A stretch of 64,000 nt of DNA from Parasponia andersonii. Its lineage: Eukaryota; Streptophyta; Magnoliopsida; Rosales; Cannabaceae. The position numbers and the translations under genes were made by a program. The notes beneath the pieces are model-generated. The model ran no database searches and was not told the origin of the DNA. It saw only the letters and a list, made by a program, of their open reading frames with translations. Positions 10,832 to 22,525 of this stretch are shown here, in pieces (the stretch's first letter is position 1; every line of letters begins with the position of its first letter). The stretch covers positions 1,651,410 to 1,715,409 of the forward strand of contig JXTB01000017.1 in assembly GCA_002914805.1 (NCBI GenBank), in the 5' to 3' direction.

Positions 10832-11485
10832 AAACTCAGTTTTTATTTTCGTGGTGACTTGAACTTTTATTTAAATCACATTTCTATGTAAAAGGATAAA
10901 AGGAATTTATATCAAACAATACTACTGCATATATATTCATTATGAAAAATACTAATGCATATCAAGATAAAAAACAAATATTTGTATATTAATAGAGACA
11001 CAGATAGGGTAATTAAAATTATATATGTGAACGATAATTTAACAAAGGAAAAATGTTTTAAATTATGAAAACATATAAACAGAAACAAAATATTATTCCA
11101 AAACAGCAATATTATAAAACCAAGATTAAACGCCGTCTTTAAATATAAAGATACTGATATATATATATATATATGCTAATATATGACAACTAAAATTAAT
11201 AGCTTGACAAATTTAACTTGCGATTCTTTAAATTCGGTTCAAAGACATATACCTTGCACATATATAATCGATGACATTGTAATGTCAGCCAGTTAATTTA
11301 AGAAACAACGTTCGGTTATACAAGTGTGTTCGTGCCTAAAATCAATTAAGAGGAACATATTGAAAGCTTTAATCGAGAAACAAGAAAAGCAAACCGTTAT
11401 ATGACGTCGAAATGGTGATTGAAGTTGAGGATTATTAGACTTCAAGCATCAATAAGGAAAATAAACAAGTGATCAGCGGTCTCCC
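10792..11485. other. (TA)n tract and AT-rich spacer
   Basis: A (TA)n tract at 10792-10828 flanks the MITE. The rest is AT-rich without a credible gene. The last part, next to the primer-binding-site-like motif, may be the untranslated leader of the minus-strand LTR element at 11507. Confidence 0.45.
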
Positions 11486-11717
11486 TGCGATGGGCGTCAA
11501 ATTGTAGAGACCAAATTCTACGATCAAATTTATGGGAGGTCTATGAAATGGAGAGCTGTTTATATACCATTTGTAAGAATCAAACTTTTGATTTTCTTTT
11601 TTAAAAAAAAAAGGCAGAAGAGTAAAGTCAATTAAACTACATAGGAGAATAAAAATGACGACTATAGAGATTTTTGCAGAGACTACGTAGAGAGAACATG
11701 ATAGAATAAGTAGATCT
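11486..11717 (-). repeat. Half LTR plus primer-binding site, second gypsy family
   Basis: 11507-11717 matches the first half of the 6666-7165 LTR, beginning TGTAGAGACCAAATTC. Next to it, the minus strand of 11486-11504 reads TGACGCCCATCGCAGGG, which resembles a gypsy primer-binding site. This is therefore a 5' LTR of a minus-strand element. It stops at TAGATCTA (11717), where 25S rDNA begins. The missing half lies inverted at 17347-17607. Confidence 0.75.
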
Positions 11718-12082
11718 AAGCTCGCGCGCGCGGCGCTGTCAGACGGGCTTCCCCCGTCTCTTAGGATCGACTAACCCATGTGCAAGTGCCGTTCACATGG
11801 AACCTTTCCCCTCTTCGGCATTCAAAGTTCTCATTTGAATATTTGCTACTACCACCAAGATCTGCACCGATGGCTGCTCCACCCGGGCTCGCGCCCCAGG
11901 TTTCGCGGCGACCGCTGCGCCCTCCTACTCATCGGGGCCTGGCACTTGCCCCGACGGCCAGGTGTAGGTCGCGCGCTTAAGCGCCATCCATTTTCGGGAC
12001 TAGTTGATTCGGCAGGTGAGTTGTTACATACTCCTTAGCGGATTTCGACTTCCATGACCACCGTCCTGCTGTCTTAATCGAC
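11718..12082 (-). rRNA. Displaced 25S rRNA gene fragment (365 bp)
   Basis: The minus strand is an internal piece of plant 25S rRNA. The plus strand shows the complement of well-known conserved blocks: CTTAGCGGATTTCGACTTCC, ACCACCGTCCTGCTGTCTTA, TCGGGGCCTGGCACTTGCCC and CTTTCCCCTCTTCGGC. It is far more GC-rich than its surroundings and ends abruptly on both sides, against half an LTR on the left and LINE sequence on the right. A few bases differ from what I recall of plant 25S, such as the second A in CGATGGCTGC. It is an rDNA scrap, not a working gene. Confidence 0.93.
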
Positions 12083-14890
12083 TAAAAAAGAAGATACTAA
12101 ATTAAATAGCAGGTTACCTAACCAATTATTAGTTCAAAATTTGATTTTAGATTGTCTACCAACTAGCCAATAAGATTCTTCACGAAGATCCTAACACAAA
12201 GGTCAAAGCCCAGCCCAAATAGATGATTTAATATGATATATGAAATCTTAATTACTCCTAAAGAAATGAGCTCAGAGATAAGAAAACAAATCAGAATCAA
12301 AAGTCATCATTCTCTAAGTGAACTTTTTGAGATGGACTTTATTAAGCAAGGATAAGTCACGAAGACCTAAACTACCCTCTTTTTTAGGCTGACAACATTT
12401 TTTTCACGAGAATTCAACTAAATAAAATTTAGAATTGCCTTTGTAATTTTACTGAGTAAAGAACTAGGCCATCTGTAAATCTGAAAAGAGTAAAAAAGTG
12501 AACCATAGATCATAGTACTAACCAAAGCAACTCTACCAGAAAAGGAGAGAGACAACCTCATCCAATAACAAAATCGAGCCAGTAAGCTATCCATCCAAGA
12601 AAGTAACTACCATTGACGAGGAGCTCCTACAAATAGAGGAATCCTCAAGTAATGCAGTGACTCTCCACCTTACTTCATATTACAAATAAAAAGCAAATCT
12701 CCTTAATTTTGGCAAGAGAAATTCCCTTACCAAAATAGATATTAGACTTCTCTCGGTTAACCAGTTGATCTGAAAGAGACCTATATAGCTCAATAGTTGA
12801 ATGAACAGCTCTCAGGTTCTTTGGTGAAGCTCCACATAAAATAAAAACATCATCCGCATATAAAAAGTAGGTTAGGGCACTCTTACCATGAGATAGAGAG
12901 AAAGAATCAATAACTCTTAAACTGAAAAGATGAGTCAAGTAACGGCTCAAAAAGTCCTCTACAAGGCAAAAAAGGATAGAAGAGAAAGGATCATCTTACC
13001 TAACCCCACAAGAGCATGAAAAGTAACAATAGCAGGCCCCATCTAGAAAGACTAAAATATAGGCAGAACTAAAGATAGTCGAGACCTAAGCAGTAAAGGT
13101 AGTCGAATAACCAAAGGACCTAAGGACTTCCAAAACAAAGGACCAACTAATAAAGTCAAAAGCCTTATAAATGTCAATCTTTAAAGCAACATGACCACCG
13201 AAAGTCAAATTGCTTAAAGAGTTAAAGCACTCAGAAGTTCCCAAAATACAATTACACATATGCCTACCTTGCAAAAATCTAAACTAATTCGAAGAGATTA
13301 TTTGAGAACTAATAAGTCCCATCTTGGTAGCAAGAATCTTAGTGATAACCTTGAGGAAGAAATTTCCTAAAGTAATAGGTCGAAATTGCTCAATCTTATT
13401 TGCCTCTGTAACCTTAGGGATAAGGACTATAAAATTAGAATTCACACCAGGGAATATCTTACTGGTACGAAAAAAACTCTTCGACTACCAAGACAATATC
13501 ATTACCCATAATAGGCCAACAACTACAGAAAATTCTCCCAGTATATCCATCCGAACCAGGCGTACTAGAAGAATTCATATCAAAAACAATGTTTCTAATT
13601 TATTACTCAAGGAAAATACTCAACAAGCAAGCATTATCATGTTTGATTACTAAAGTGGGAACATGTTCTCCAATAATAGATAAGCCAGTTGGAGAATGAT
13701 TTGGCTTAGAAAACAGAGAAGCGTAAATTGTCAATGACAAAAGCTACAATACGATCCGGATTAGTCACAATCTCATAATTGATAATTAAAGAAGACTTGT
13801 TAACTTTATGTCTCTTAAGGGTCACATGATAAAAAGATGAATTATGATCCTCCCTTCTAACTAACGAATATGTGTCTCTTAGAAAAGAATTATACAGAGA
13901 TAAAGCATTATCCAGAACAGCCAAAGCATTAGCCTCTTCCTGAAAGATCTCCTCAGAAAAGCCATTGATTTGTAACCTATTCTAAATTTTCATAATCTTA
14001 TTCATAGCTATGGTAAGTCTGGTAGAAAAATTACCAAAAACTTCCCAATTCCAAGTACAAAGAGAAGCTTTGAGGAGTTTGAGTTTCTATAAAAGATGGA
14101 AGGTGGGGTAGCCTGAAACCTGAGAAGACCAGACACTAGAAACCAAATCGAAGAAGATAGGGTCATGTACCGAAATATTCTGAAAATGAAAAGGTCGAGG
14201 ATAAGGAATTCCTGAATCCCTGCCAAACAAAAGAAGATGATAGTGATCTAAATGCAGACGAGGTAATGTGTTACGAGACATGTTAGACCAAAGATCAATA
14301 AACTCAGAGGTACATAAAGCTTTGTCTAAATAGGACAGAACCAGACCCCTCACTCCTCTACCAATTCTAGTGTAGAAAGCACCCCTAGTGTCTAAATTAA
14401 TTAGAATAGAAGCACCTAAAATACCAGCAAAGTCAAAACAAGAACGAGAGTATGTAGCACCCATTATCCTATGAGAGTCCAGAACAACATTAAAATCACC
14501 TAAAACACACTAAATAAGAACAACCATGTCCAAAGAAAAACTCCAAAGCTCTTTCCTAGAAGAAAATAAGGAAGCACCATGAACAAAATGAACGATTAAC
14601 ATACCCACCATAACCTTAAGAGAGACATGTTGAGAGTGATTACAAATGACTAGTAGACTTTGAATTCTAATTGAAGGAAAAACCCAAATAGTAGGGGTGC
14701 CTACCTAATTAGTACAAACTAAAGACAAACCAAGACTACTCTAAAAAGAGTCTGAAATAGCATCAAGAAAGAAAAGTGGCTCAGCTAAACACACCAAATT
14801 CGGTGTATAATGAAGACAAAAGTCTCTTAGAGCTAATTGGGTATTCCTATTAGAAATACCTCTACAATTCTAATAAATTATCTTCATTTA
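12083..14890 (-). pseudogene. LINE ORF2: endonuclease and reverse transcriptase, truncated
   Basis: Read on the minus strand, an AP-type endonuclease comes first: NCRGISN near 14860, CVLGDFNVVLDSHR near 14490, then DKALCTSEFIDLW and LPRLHLDHYHLLL around 14230-14330, the last being the conserved catalytic (S)DH region. Reverse transcriptase follows: KIDIYKAFDFISW near 13170 and the catalytic YADDVFILC near 12860, then thumb motifs such as SFSGRVALV. The frame runs to 12083 at a WLGN.L motif and stops at the rDNA fragment. Many stops and shifts are present. Its zinc-finger and RNase H end is found on the plus strand from 17608. Confidence 0.9.
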
Positions 14891-14898
14891 GAAATAAG

Positions 14899-16427
14899 TC
14901 ATTGTATAACCCTAACAGATAACATCGGAGTCAAAAATCTAGTCCTTTTAGATATTGCTCCCTTCCCACTAGAATCATCGCACACCTCTTGAAAAGAGAT
15001 ATTCACATCATTTTTATCAGAAAGAGCCACATCAATCCTTGTTTTATCTTTCTTACTGTAAATCATATTCAGATTAAAGTCTTCTGTAATCTTAGAACTA
15101 GAAAATTTTCCAAAAGAATCTGGAGAGTGAATAGAATTCTTAGAACCATTAGAATCAACCAACACCAGAAGATTTTGAGAAAGCTTATTAGTCTTATTAA
15201 CGTCATCAATGCCCTGAATCTTCTTCTTTCTTTTATCAGGCTTGATTTCATTGTTTTTCCCAAGAATATTAACTAGAAGTGAAAAGGAATTCTTAGTCGG
15301 TACTTTTATTGAATTAGTGACCAGTGCCTTGGTAGAAACAATATTAGATGGAACGATATGAGTAGAAATTTCTGTACCCTTGGGAGACTTGGTAGAAGGT
15401 TTATAAACTTGTTTACGAACTCTAGAACGTTCTCGAGTCATCTTGAAATCATCCTCAAGAGAAGCCCTGATCTTATGGCCAAGCCTACAAGAAGAAATGG
15501 TATGACCAATAAGTTGACATATAGAGCAGAAGTCCAGGAGTTGTTTATACTCCAAAGCGATAAAAAAAAAAATCATTACCAACTTCCACTATTAAAGAAT
15601 CTGATATGGGATAGGATAAGTCGATATCAATAAGAATCTTTGTAAAATGGCCAAATTCACCCTTAAGTATCATCTCATCAAATCGTATAAGAATACTAAC
15701 TCTATGAGCCAAATCAGAAAAGATTTGACGGTCTCAATAAACCCATGGTATTTTATGAATTCACACCCAAATTTGAGTATTAGTTAAGTTTTGGATATTG
15801 GGATTAAAATTGGGATACCAAGGTTAAAGATGTACTATCCTTGGTTTTACGCTTAAAAAACCCAAAACCCACACTTTTAGTTTTTCCTTCTCCGAATATA
15901 AAAGGATGTGAAAAAATTCTTTTACCTAAAACGATAGGACAACATGAGGAAACAAGATGCCATATTGATTGAAGCTTTAGCTTAAGATCAGTAAGTTTCC
16001 ATGGGATTTCACCACTGGATAAGAAAACTAGTCTAATAAGTGAAAATTGACACAATTCCATGTGTTTTTTCAGAATTTGCTCATTCACCTGCACACAAAT
16101 ATAATTCCCCTTAATACTTGGCTTGGACAGCTCTGTAGCAATAATAGAAGTATGAGACATGAAAATCTCAAGAGGAGGCCAAGCCATGGAACTATTAACA
16201 TCATGCTCGACACGTAGGGAGAAACTTAAAATTTGAGCATAAGACAGACCAGCTCCATTACCGTTTCTTTGTCCTAATTCTGAAACTCCAGTACTACGTG
16301 CATGACTACTTGAAAGTAATATAGCCGCTAAAATACCAGAAAGATTAGCATCCATCAAAACTTCATTAGATCCTCTAACTATATCTACTTTAGAACCAAA
16401 TTTAACAAACAAAGAGTTACCATCCAC
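14899..16427 (-). pseudogene. LINE ORF1 (gag-like, CCHC zinc knuckle)
   Basis: On the minus strand, the N-terminal part (15804-16427) contains LFVKFGSKVDIV and a long DUF4283-like stretch with GEIPWKLTDLKL and SHPFIFGEGKTKSVGFGF, as in plant L1-type ORF1 proteins. The C-terminal part (14899-15582) starts with FCSICQLIGHTISSCRLG, a perfect C-X2-C-X4-H-X4-C zinc knuckle, followed by a basic serine/lysine-rich tail. At least one frame break near 15600-15800 separates the halves. ORF1 proteins bind LINE RNA. Confidence 0.85.
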
Positions 16428-17334
16428 AATTAGATTAAAATCTTTTGCGTAAAAACAAAAAAAAAATCCTTATGACCAAATATTTTATTAGCCATGACTA
16501 GGCACAAGGCCAAAAGGTTAGCACAACACATCCCAATACCCACCAGACAATTAGAATACACCACAAGCAACAAGAAGCACCAAAAATCAAAACAAGAACA
16601 TGGAACTAAGAAACCACAATAGATCTACTGAGAATCTAATCACCAAAACCACTCCTTTCTTTCATAACAAATATAAATCAAAGTTCTCAACTCAAAATGC
16701 CCTCAAAAAATTCAGATTAAAGATCCAACAATTATTTCATCGAACACATGGTATGTATTCACCTATTTTAGTCTAATCAATGCAATTAAAAGGTCCAAAA
16801 GTTTCCAAAATTATAAATCACTACTAGAGCACACAAATGCAAATAGAAATGGCATAATACTTGCTTGTGTTAGAGGTTTGGCCGTGGCCATGGGTGTATC
16901 ACGGAAGGAACCCCTCTGCTTTATCTATTTGCTTGCTAACCAAGCTAAAACAGCAATTTGGTGCTCCCTTAATCTCAAAGCTAGCTCGAGAGAATGGTCA
17001 CTAATTCGACATTCTTGTCCAACTCTTATTAATTGTTACTTTACCAGGTTTCATGACCTCTTTTTGTGAGCAAGCTTGGGACTGGGGTTTCACGATTTGA
17101 GATTTGAGGTTTCACCACCTAGGGTTTTTCAAGCAAATGGCCGATGCATCCAAGAAAAATCATACAAATCTGTATGAAAATAGGTACAAATTAGTAATCA
17201 TATCACCTAAACAGTAATAACATAATACCCAAGAAATCAAATCACCCTTCTTATGTATAGCAAAGCAGAGATGAATTTCAGCGAAAGTTATCCATTTCAA
17301 ATCTAATTTTATTTGGGGCTAACATCAATAGTGT
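16428..17334 (-). other. LINE 5' leader region and flank
   Basis: This stretch lies upstream of LINE ORF1 on the minus strand and downstream of an inverted half LTR. No coding frame of interest was seen. Part is probably the LINE 5' untranslated region; the exact LINE start was not found. Confidence 0.5.
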
Positions 17335-17346
17335 CGAAAAATCTAG

Positions 17347-17607
17347 TGTTGGGTTAGAATTTGTTTTTTCATTTTATGGCCTATGTGGAGCCTACAAAAA
17401 GTATTCGTATTTTTATAGGGTCTTTATTTAAGAAGAGATGTAATTATTAATTATAAATATCAACCTAATTATATTTCAAATCAGGCATCATTTAGTAAGT
17501 ATCTATTTTGACTAAGTTACCCAAAAAATAATTATTATTAATTAATAGAGTTTCTTATTAATAAAACACCTCTTATTTACCTATAAATACATAGTTTTTT
17601 TTTTTTT
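17347..17607 (+). repeat. Inverted half LTR, second gypsy family
   Basis: This block is the reverse complement of the second half of the 6666-7165 LTR; shared words include CCTATAAATACAT, AAACACCTCTTATTTACC and CAACCTAATTATATTTCAAA. It starts TGTTGGGTTAG at 17347 (a TG end) and breaks off at a T-run ending at 17607. It supplies the half missing from the LTR at 11507-11717, in opposite orientation. Confidence 0.8.
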
Positions 17608-18982
17608 TTTATTTTCTCTACCTTCTTTTGGAGAGTTTGGTTGAGGATTTTTTAACGGATTCAAGCTGGTCTCTTCCTTAAACCTTTATTGATCGTTTTC
17701 TAGAAATAGTTGATGTTATTAAGTTAGTAGTGATTTTAGATAGCCCGAATACTTTGTATTGAATGAGTTCTTTAGATAGTAGGGTTATCTACTCTGATGC
17801 TTATATTTCTCTTTCTAATTCTCCATACATTTGCTCTTGGGAAAAGCATATTTGGTCTTCTTTTATCTTTCCTTTGAGGTCGGTTTTACTTTGGAAGACT
17901 CTTTATGACCAGCTTCCTACTGCTTCTTCTTTGATGACGCAAGGTTTTCAACTTCCGTCTTACTGTTGTTTCTGTCATTCCTCGTAGAAGATTTGACCCA
18001 TTTGTTCCCTTTTGCTGTGTAACTTTGGTCGGCTTTGTCCTCTTTATTTCGCACTCCAGTCTTTTTGGAGGGCTCATCGAGGGTTCTTTGGGATAAAGCT
18101 CAACTTTGTTCATTTACCCTGTAACTTCGAGTTTTTCGGGAAGTTGGTTTGGTCTCTGTTTTTTGGATTATATGGCATCTTTGGAATTTGACAGATAAAA
18201 AACCATTTATATCTTCAACTTTTGTTCTGTTGTGGCGTTTTATTAAAAAGACTGAGTCTTTGGACTTTGGCTCTATATATAACTCTATAACTGATCTCTT
18301 AATTTTACAAGAATTTCGGGTCAAAGGTAGGCCTAGAAAGACACCTTGTTGTTGAAGTTATATAGAAACCTCTTTTTCTATCTTGGGTCAAGTTCAATAA
18401 TGATAGTTCTACTTATGGCTCACTGGGTCCTTCTAGGTGTTCAGGAGTATTTTGGTTTCATAGAGAGTTTGTTCGCGGATGTATTTCTATTCTTTTAAGA
18501 ATTGGTTACATTTTTGAGGTAGAATTGATAGTGGCGCTTCATATGGTTGATTTTGCTTAGAATATGGATGGAAGTATCTCTGGTTAGAGAGTAATTTATC
18601 TAGGTGGTTTCTCTTCTTTTGGCCCACTCTCTTAAAGTTCCTTTTCGTTGGGATCAACTTGGTGTAGAGCATTACGGTACATTACTAATATGGATTTGGT
18701 AGTCACTCATATCTATCATGAGGGTAATCATGTAGCTTATTCTTTAGTTTCGCGTATTCCTTCTTTTATTTGTCCCACTTAATAGTGGTCTACTCCATCT
18801 TTTATTTACGATGATTGTATCGCGAAGCCTAATTATTAATTTCGCTGATTTTATTTCTTTTTTTGTTTCTTTGTCGTGAGAGGTCAGATTTATACCCCTT
18901 TTTGACTTAGTGTCTCTTTTTTTTTTCTTTTTAAATATAATTTCCCTTGTTTTATCGAGATTCACCAAAAAAATAAATAAAG
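17608..18982 (+). pseudogene. LINE ORF2 C-terminus: zinc-binding and RNase H domains
   Basis: The plus strand carries the 3' end of a plant LINE. DFLTDSSWSLP near 17650 is the usual linker. The zf-RVT domain follows with SVLLWKTLYDQLPTASSL and the cysteines of YCCFCHSS near 17960. An RNase H-like region starts WVKFNNDSSTYG near 18390 and ends near 18780 with ITNMDLVVTHIYHEGNHVA. The block ends near 18982 in an A-rich CCAAAAAAATAAATAAA tail. It begins exactly where the minus-strand LINE at 12083 stops, so both are most simply the same element. Confidence 0.85.
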
Positions 18983-21900
18983 ATTTCTATGATAAGGTGG
19001 AGCCTACACTATACCTTGATTATGGCAATATTATTAATAGCGGCCAAAAATATATATATTGATCATCATGTGTGGTTGTGATATGATTAAGCCTTTGCAA
19101 CAAGAAGTTAAGAATTTTAAAGAGCAAAAGAGGGGAGATCAGCAATTCGGCATGTAGTCGAAGGTTTGTTATATTGGACATACAAACCCGAAAATATTTC
19201 TAGAATTTACATACAAAAGAAAGTACTTGTGATTCAAAATTTTCACGCTTGATCTAAATAATTCGATGTTCATACTTCATAGAAATAGGTTTGTCACACT
19301 CTGAAATACCTACCAAAGTTTTGGTATTTGTCTAATTTGGGAACGATTGATGATTGATTTGTTCTGAGAATACTTTTCTATAACAATATTTGCACCTAAT
19401 TTACCCACTTCTTCTCCTTGGCCTACGGCCCTACGGTAATTACTTTGACTTAGCCGGACAGCGAAAAACTTTCTTGAATATTGTCGTTTTGTTTCTAGAC
19501 TTTTACCGTGTTTTTGGCCCTTATGTATCCTTCCACATGTAATAACATGCGATCATGTGTATATACCTTCCATGAAAGTTATTTGCCCAAGTAGCGGAAG
19601 GAAAACATTACAATAATTTTTAGGATGGATTACACAAAATATATACACAATGTGATATGCTTTTTTAGCTACTCACATAATATTTATGCGTCACAATTAT
19701 TACTCTTTAGGGTATAAATTTATAATCTAGGAAAAGACTATTCTTATTCTTGATCAAGACAGAAAAAAACTAATTCTTTTCTAGATGACTCGATATATAA
19801 AAGAGGCCAGACAAGTGTCACGCATAAGCTGGATTAAAGGTTTCTGATTAAGGCTGTCTGCAAAGTAGATGTGAGAAAAACTGACATTTATGCATGATAT
19901 CATTACACATTATATATGACAATCGACATTTCTAACTAACATTAGATCAGGATTTGCTCTATGTACATAGAATGTACCATTCCACATAAAATTAATGTGA
20001 TGGGACATTTTAAAAATCCACGCACCCATATTACGAACCTTCAACTACATTATGCGAGAAAAAAATAGTAGTCCTAAGGTTTTTTTTTTTAATGAGTTAT
20101 CAGTTGGTCTTTATAGTATTATTGAGCATGAGCTTTTAAAAAAGTTCAACCCTTAAAAAAAGGGGGTCAAAATTAGAGCCAACGCCCCTAATCGTATCAT
20201 AATTGTTATAATTGTTAGATAAGCTCAAAAAATGTTCTAGGTCGAGGTACAATATCTAAGTTTATTCTGCACTTATGTTATGTATTATAACCTTTTTAGC
20301 TGTTTTTAGGGATTTAATTTTTAGTTTTATGTATGGCTTGCCTCCCATTTTGATCTAAAAATATGGACGCGCTCTGGTGTATTGGAAAAAAATAGTTTAA
20401 TGAAATTGAGTTTTCACTCTATTATTGAGTTTAATGTCTATTTTGCTTGTATTTATTTATTCATTTTTGAAAGAAGATGAATTTCTTTATTAGAATAAAT
20501 TGTTTGCTACATAATATAAACAATACAATTAAAAAATTTCTTATTACAAAATAAAGAAAACACTATAGAATAAATTGTGTGTAACACATATACTTAATTC
20601 CCGAAACGAAATGAAGAATAAGCAACAAGAGTCATCACCATTATCTCTTAACAGAGAGTTCACATCACCAGCATTAATTTCATTGCTAGACAAATATGAA
20701 TTTATTATACCCATAATGAATATACAATCTATTTATACCAAATGACCAATTTATAAAGACACTTTCAGAAAGTAATACCACAAAACTTCTTTTATCTTAG
20801 AGTTTGAAAAGTTTAAATTGATCCTTTTTTTTTTAATAAAACTAAAGTTATAGTTTATAAAAGAATAATATTTTCTAGTTTGACCTACATAGTCATATAG
20901 AAAAACTAGAAAGTGTTACAAGTAGAGCCTTTTTCTTGTAGTATTCAACTACGTTCATAAGAAAATCACAATCTTCCTTTCCATGATTTATATCTTGATC
21001 TTACTCTTGGATTGTTAATCTTTATTTTTCTTATTTTTTTTTTATCTTTTAAGCCATAAAATCAAGTATAATGATTGAAAGGATAGATATCCATGTAAGA
21101 AGAAGGGAAGATCATTTCTTCTTCTTCTTCTGTTTTTTTATTTTATTTTATTTTTTCTAAATCTAACAAAAGTAACAATTATGTGTAGTTTGGCACACAT
21201 TTTGTCTTGTATACATCATATTCTCTAAGTCGTTCAATTTAGATCGAGAGGTCATGAAAAAAGATGCAATATTAGAGTCAAAAGAAGGGATTGTACTATA
21301 AACATCGGCTATTTTATTTGTGGGAGCGATGATTTGACTTTAGGACCCTCCATTAGGGGGAAATGTGATTACTACTAAGAAGAGCTATATTTGCATTCCT
21401 TAGTGGTATAAAACCACCCGTTTTATAAAAAATAATTCTTTTATTACAAAACTACCCTTAATGACTTGTTTAGTTGTTTATGTTGTTCTATCCATAGCTA
21501 TATTGTCACTTTCGTCAAGAATTAATTCTGGACAAAAATTAAGATCCAGACAAAAAAATTGCAATACATCATCAATAACTTTCTCACATCCCCCTTTTTT
21601 TTTTGTCATTCTTTCACTCGATTATTCATTTAAGCAAATACAGAACCATTCTTATTTGGACATATGCTTAAACCTAATTTTACAAATAGAGGACCAATAA
21701 GCTTAAATGTTGAAGCAAAAATAAAAAGGTTAATTCGAAGATTAATATACACTACTAGATCTTATTTTATTTTCTTTGTGCTTTTAATTTACCTTTGCTT
21801 TTCTTCTAACTAGGTTCCTATAATTCACTTTTTGTTGTAGATATTATTAATTACATTAAAGAAATAGAGAAAACAAATAGCATAGAAAGACGTGAATTTT

Positions 21901-22255
21901 TCTTGGCAAAGGCTAAAAAAAGTTTTAAAAAAAAAACAACTAGCAAGCATTGGATTATAGATATGTTTAGAGACTATAGGAGAAGATGAACGGAAACATA
22001 GGAGATGGTGCACTTAGAAGATGGTTTTTGTTTTTCGTTAGTTGTCATATTTGGTCATTTTACATAGCAAAGGGGTGTTTTTGTATGAGTTTATATATCA
22101 AGATGGGTACATATATAACCCTTTACTACTAAACGATGTATACAAATACACATCACATACTATTTATTGTAAAAAAAAAATCAATTTCTTTCAATAAGAA
22201 ATAACCAGAACGCTTCTATTAGGGTAGCAAAATTAAATATAAATATTAGAAATAT

Positions 22256-22258
<3 letters not shown>
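18983..22258. other. AT-rich intergenic DNA, no gene recognised
   Basis: Only short unconvincing frames are present. Visible features are poly-T/A runs and a TTC repeat near 21118-21130. No promoter, RNA gene or mobile element could be assigned. Confidence 0.5.

Positions 22259-22302
<44 letters not shown>
22259..22302. repeat. (AT)n microsatellite
   Basis: More than 20 uninterrupted AT units. It directly abuts the degenerate MITE-like block on its right. Confidence 0.95.
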
Positions 22303-22304
<2 letters not shown>

Positions 22305-22525
22305 GTTCCCAATTGAGTAGAATTTTTTTTACCGTATTTTTTAAGTCGTTAGATCATGAACGAATAGTTATCATAATTTAAATAGTTAGAAAAAATAAAA
22401 ACAAAAACTTATTATTTAATAAAATTTTTTAATTTTTTTACTATGAAATTACGTATGTGACCAATTTTAATTAGATAAAATAATATATATATATATATTT
22501 AAAATACTTACCGGATTGATGCATA
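22303..22525. mobile_element. Degenerate MITE-like element, relative of the (TA)n family
   Basis: The left end GGTTCCCAATTGAGTAGAATT followed by a T-run, and the right end ACTTACCGGATTGATGC, resemble the ends of copies A-D, and the block again lies between TA tracts. The interior differs from copies A-D but resembles 33378-33530 in reverse. It is treated as a diverged subfamily. Confidence 0.4.

Noticed and set aside
11778-12038. Open frame of 86 codons on the plus strand
   Set aside because: It runs antisense through the 25S rDNA fragment; high GC makes open frames there likely by chance.
12083-18982. Two independent LINE insertions on opposite strands
   Set aside because: The minus-strand copy lacks exactly the C-terminal part that the plus-strand copy consists of, and an LTR is split at the same breakpoints, so one LINE cut by an inversion is simpler. 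Not formally excluded.
18985-19010. GTGGAGCCTACA match to the second-family LTR after the LINE tail
   Set aside because: Only about 12 bases match; too short to call another LTR fragment or a LINE target duplication.
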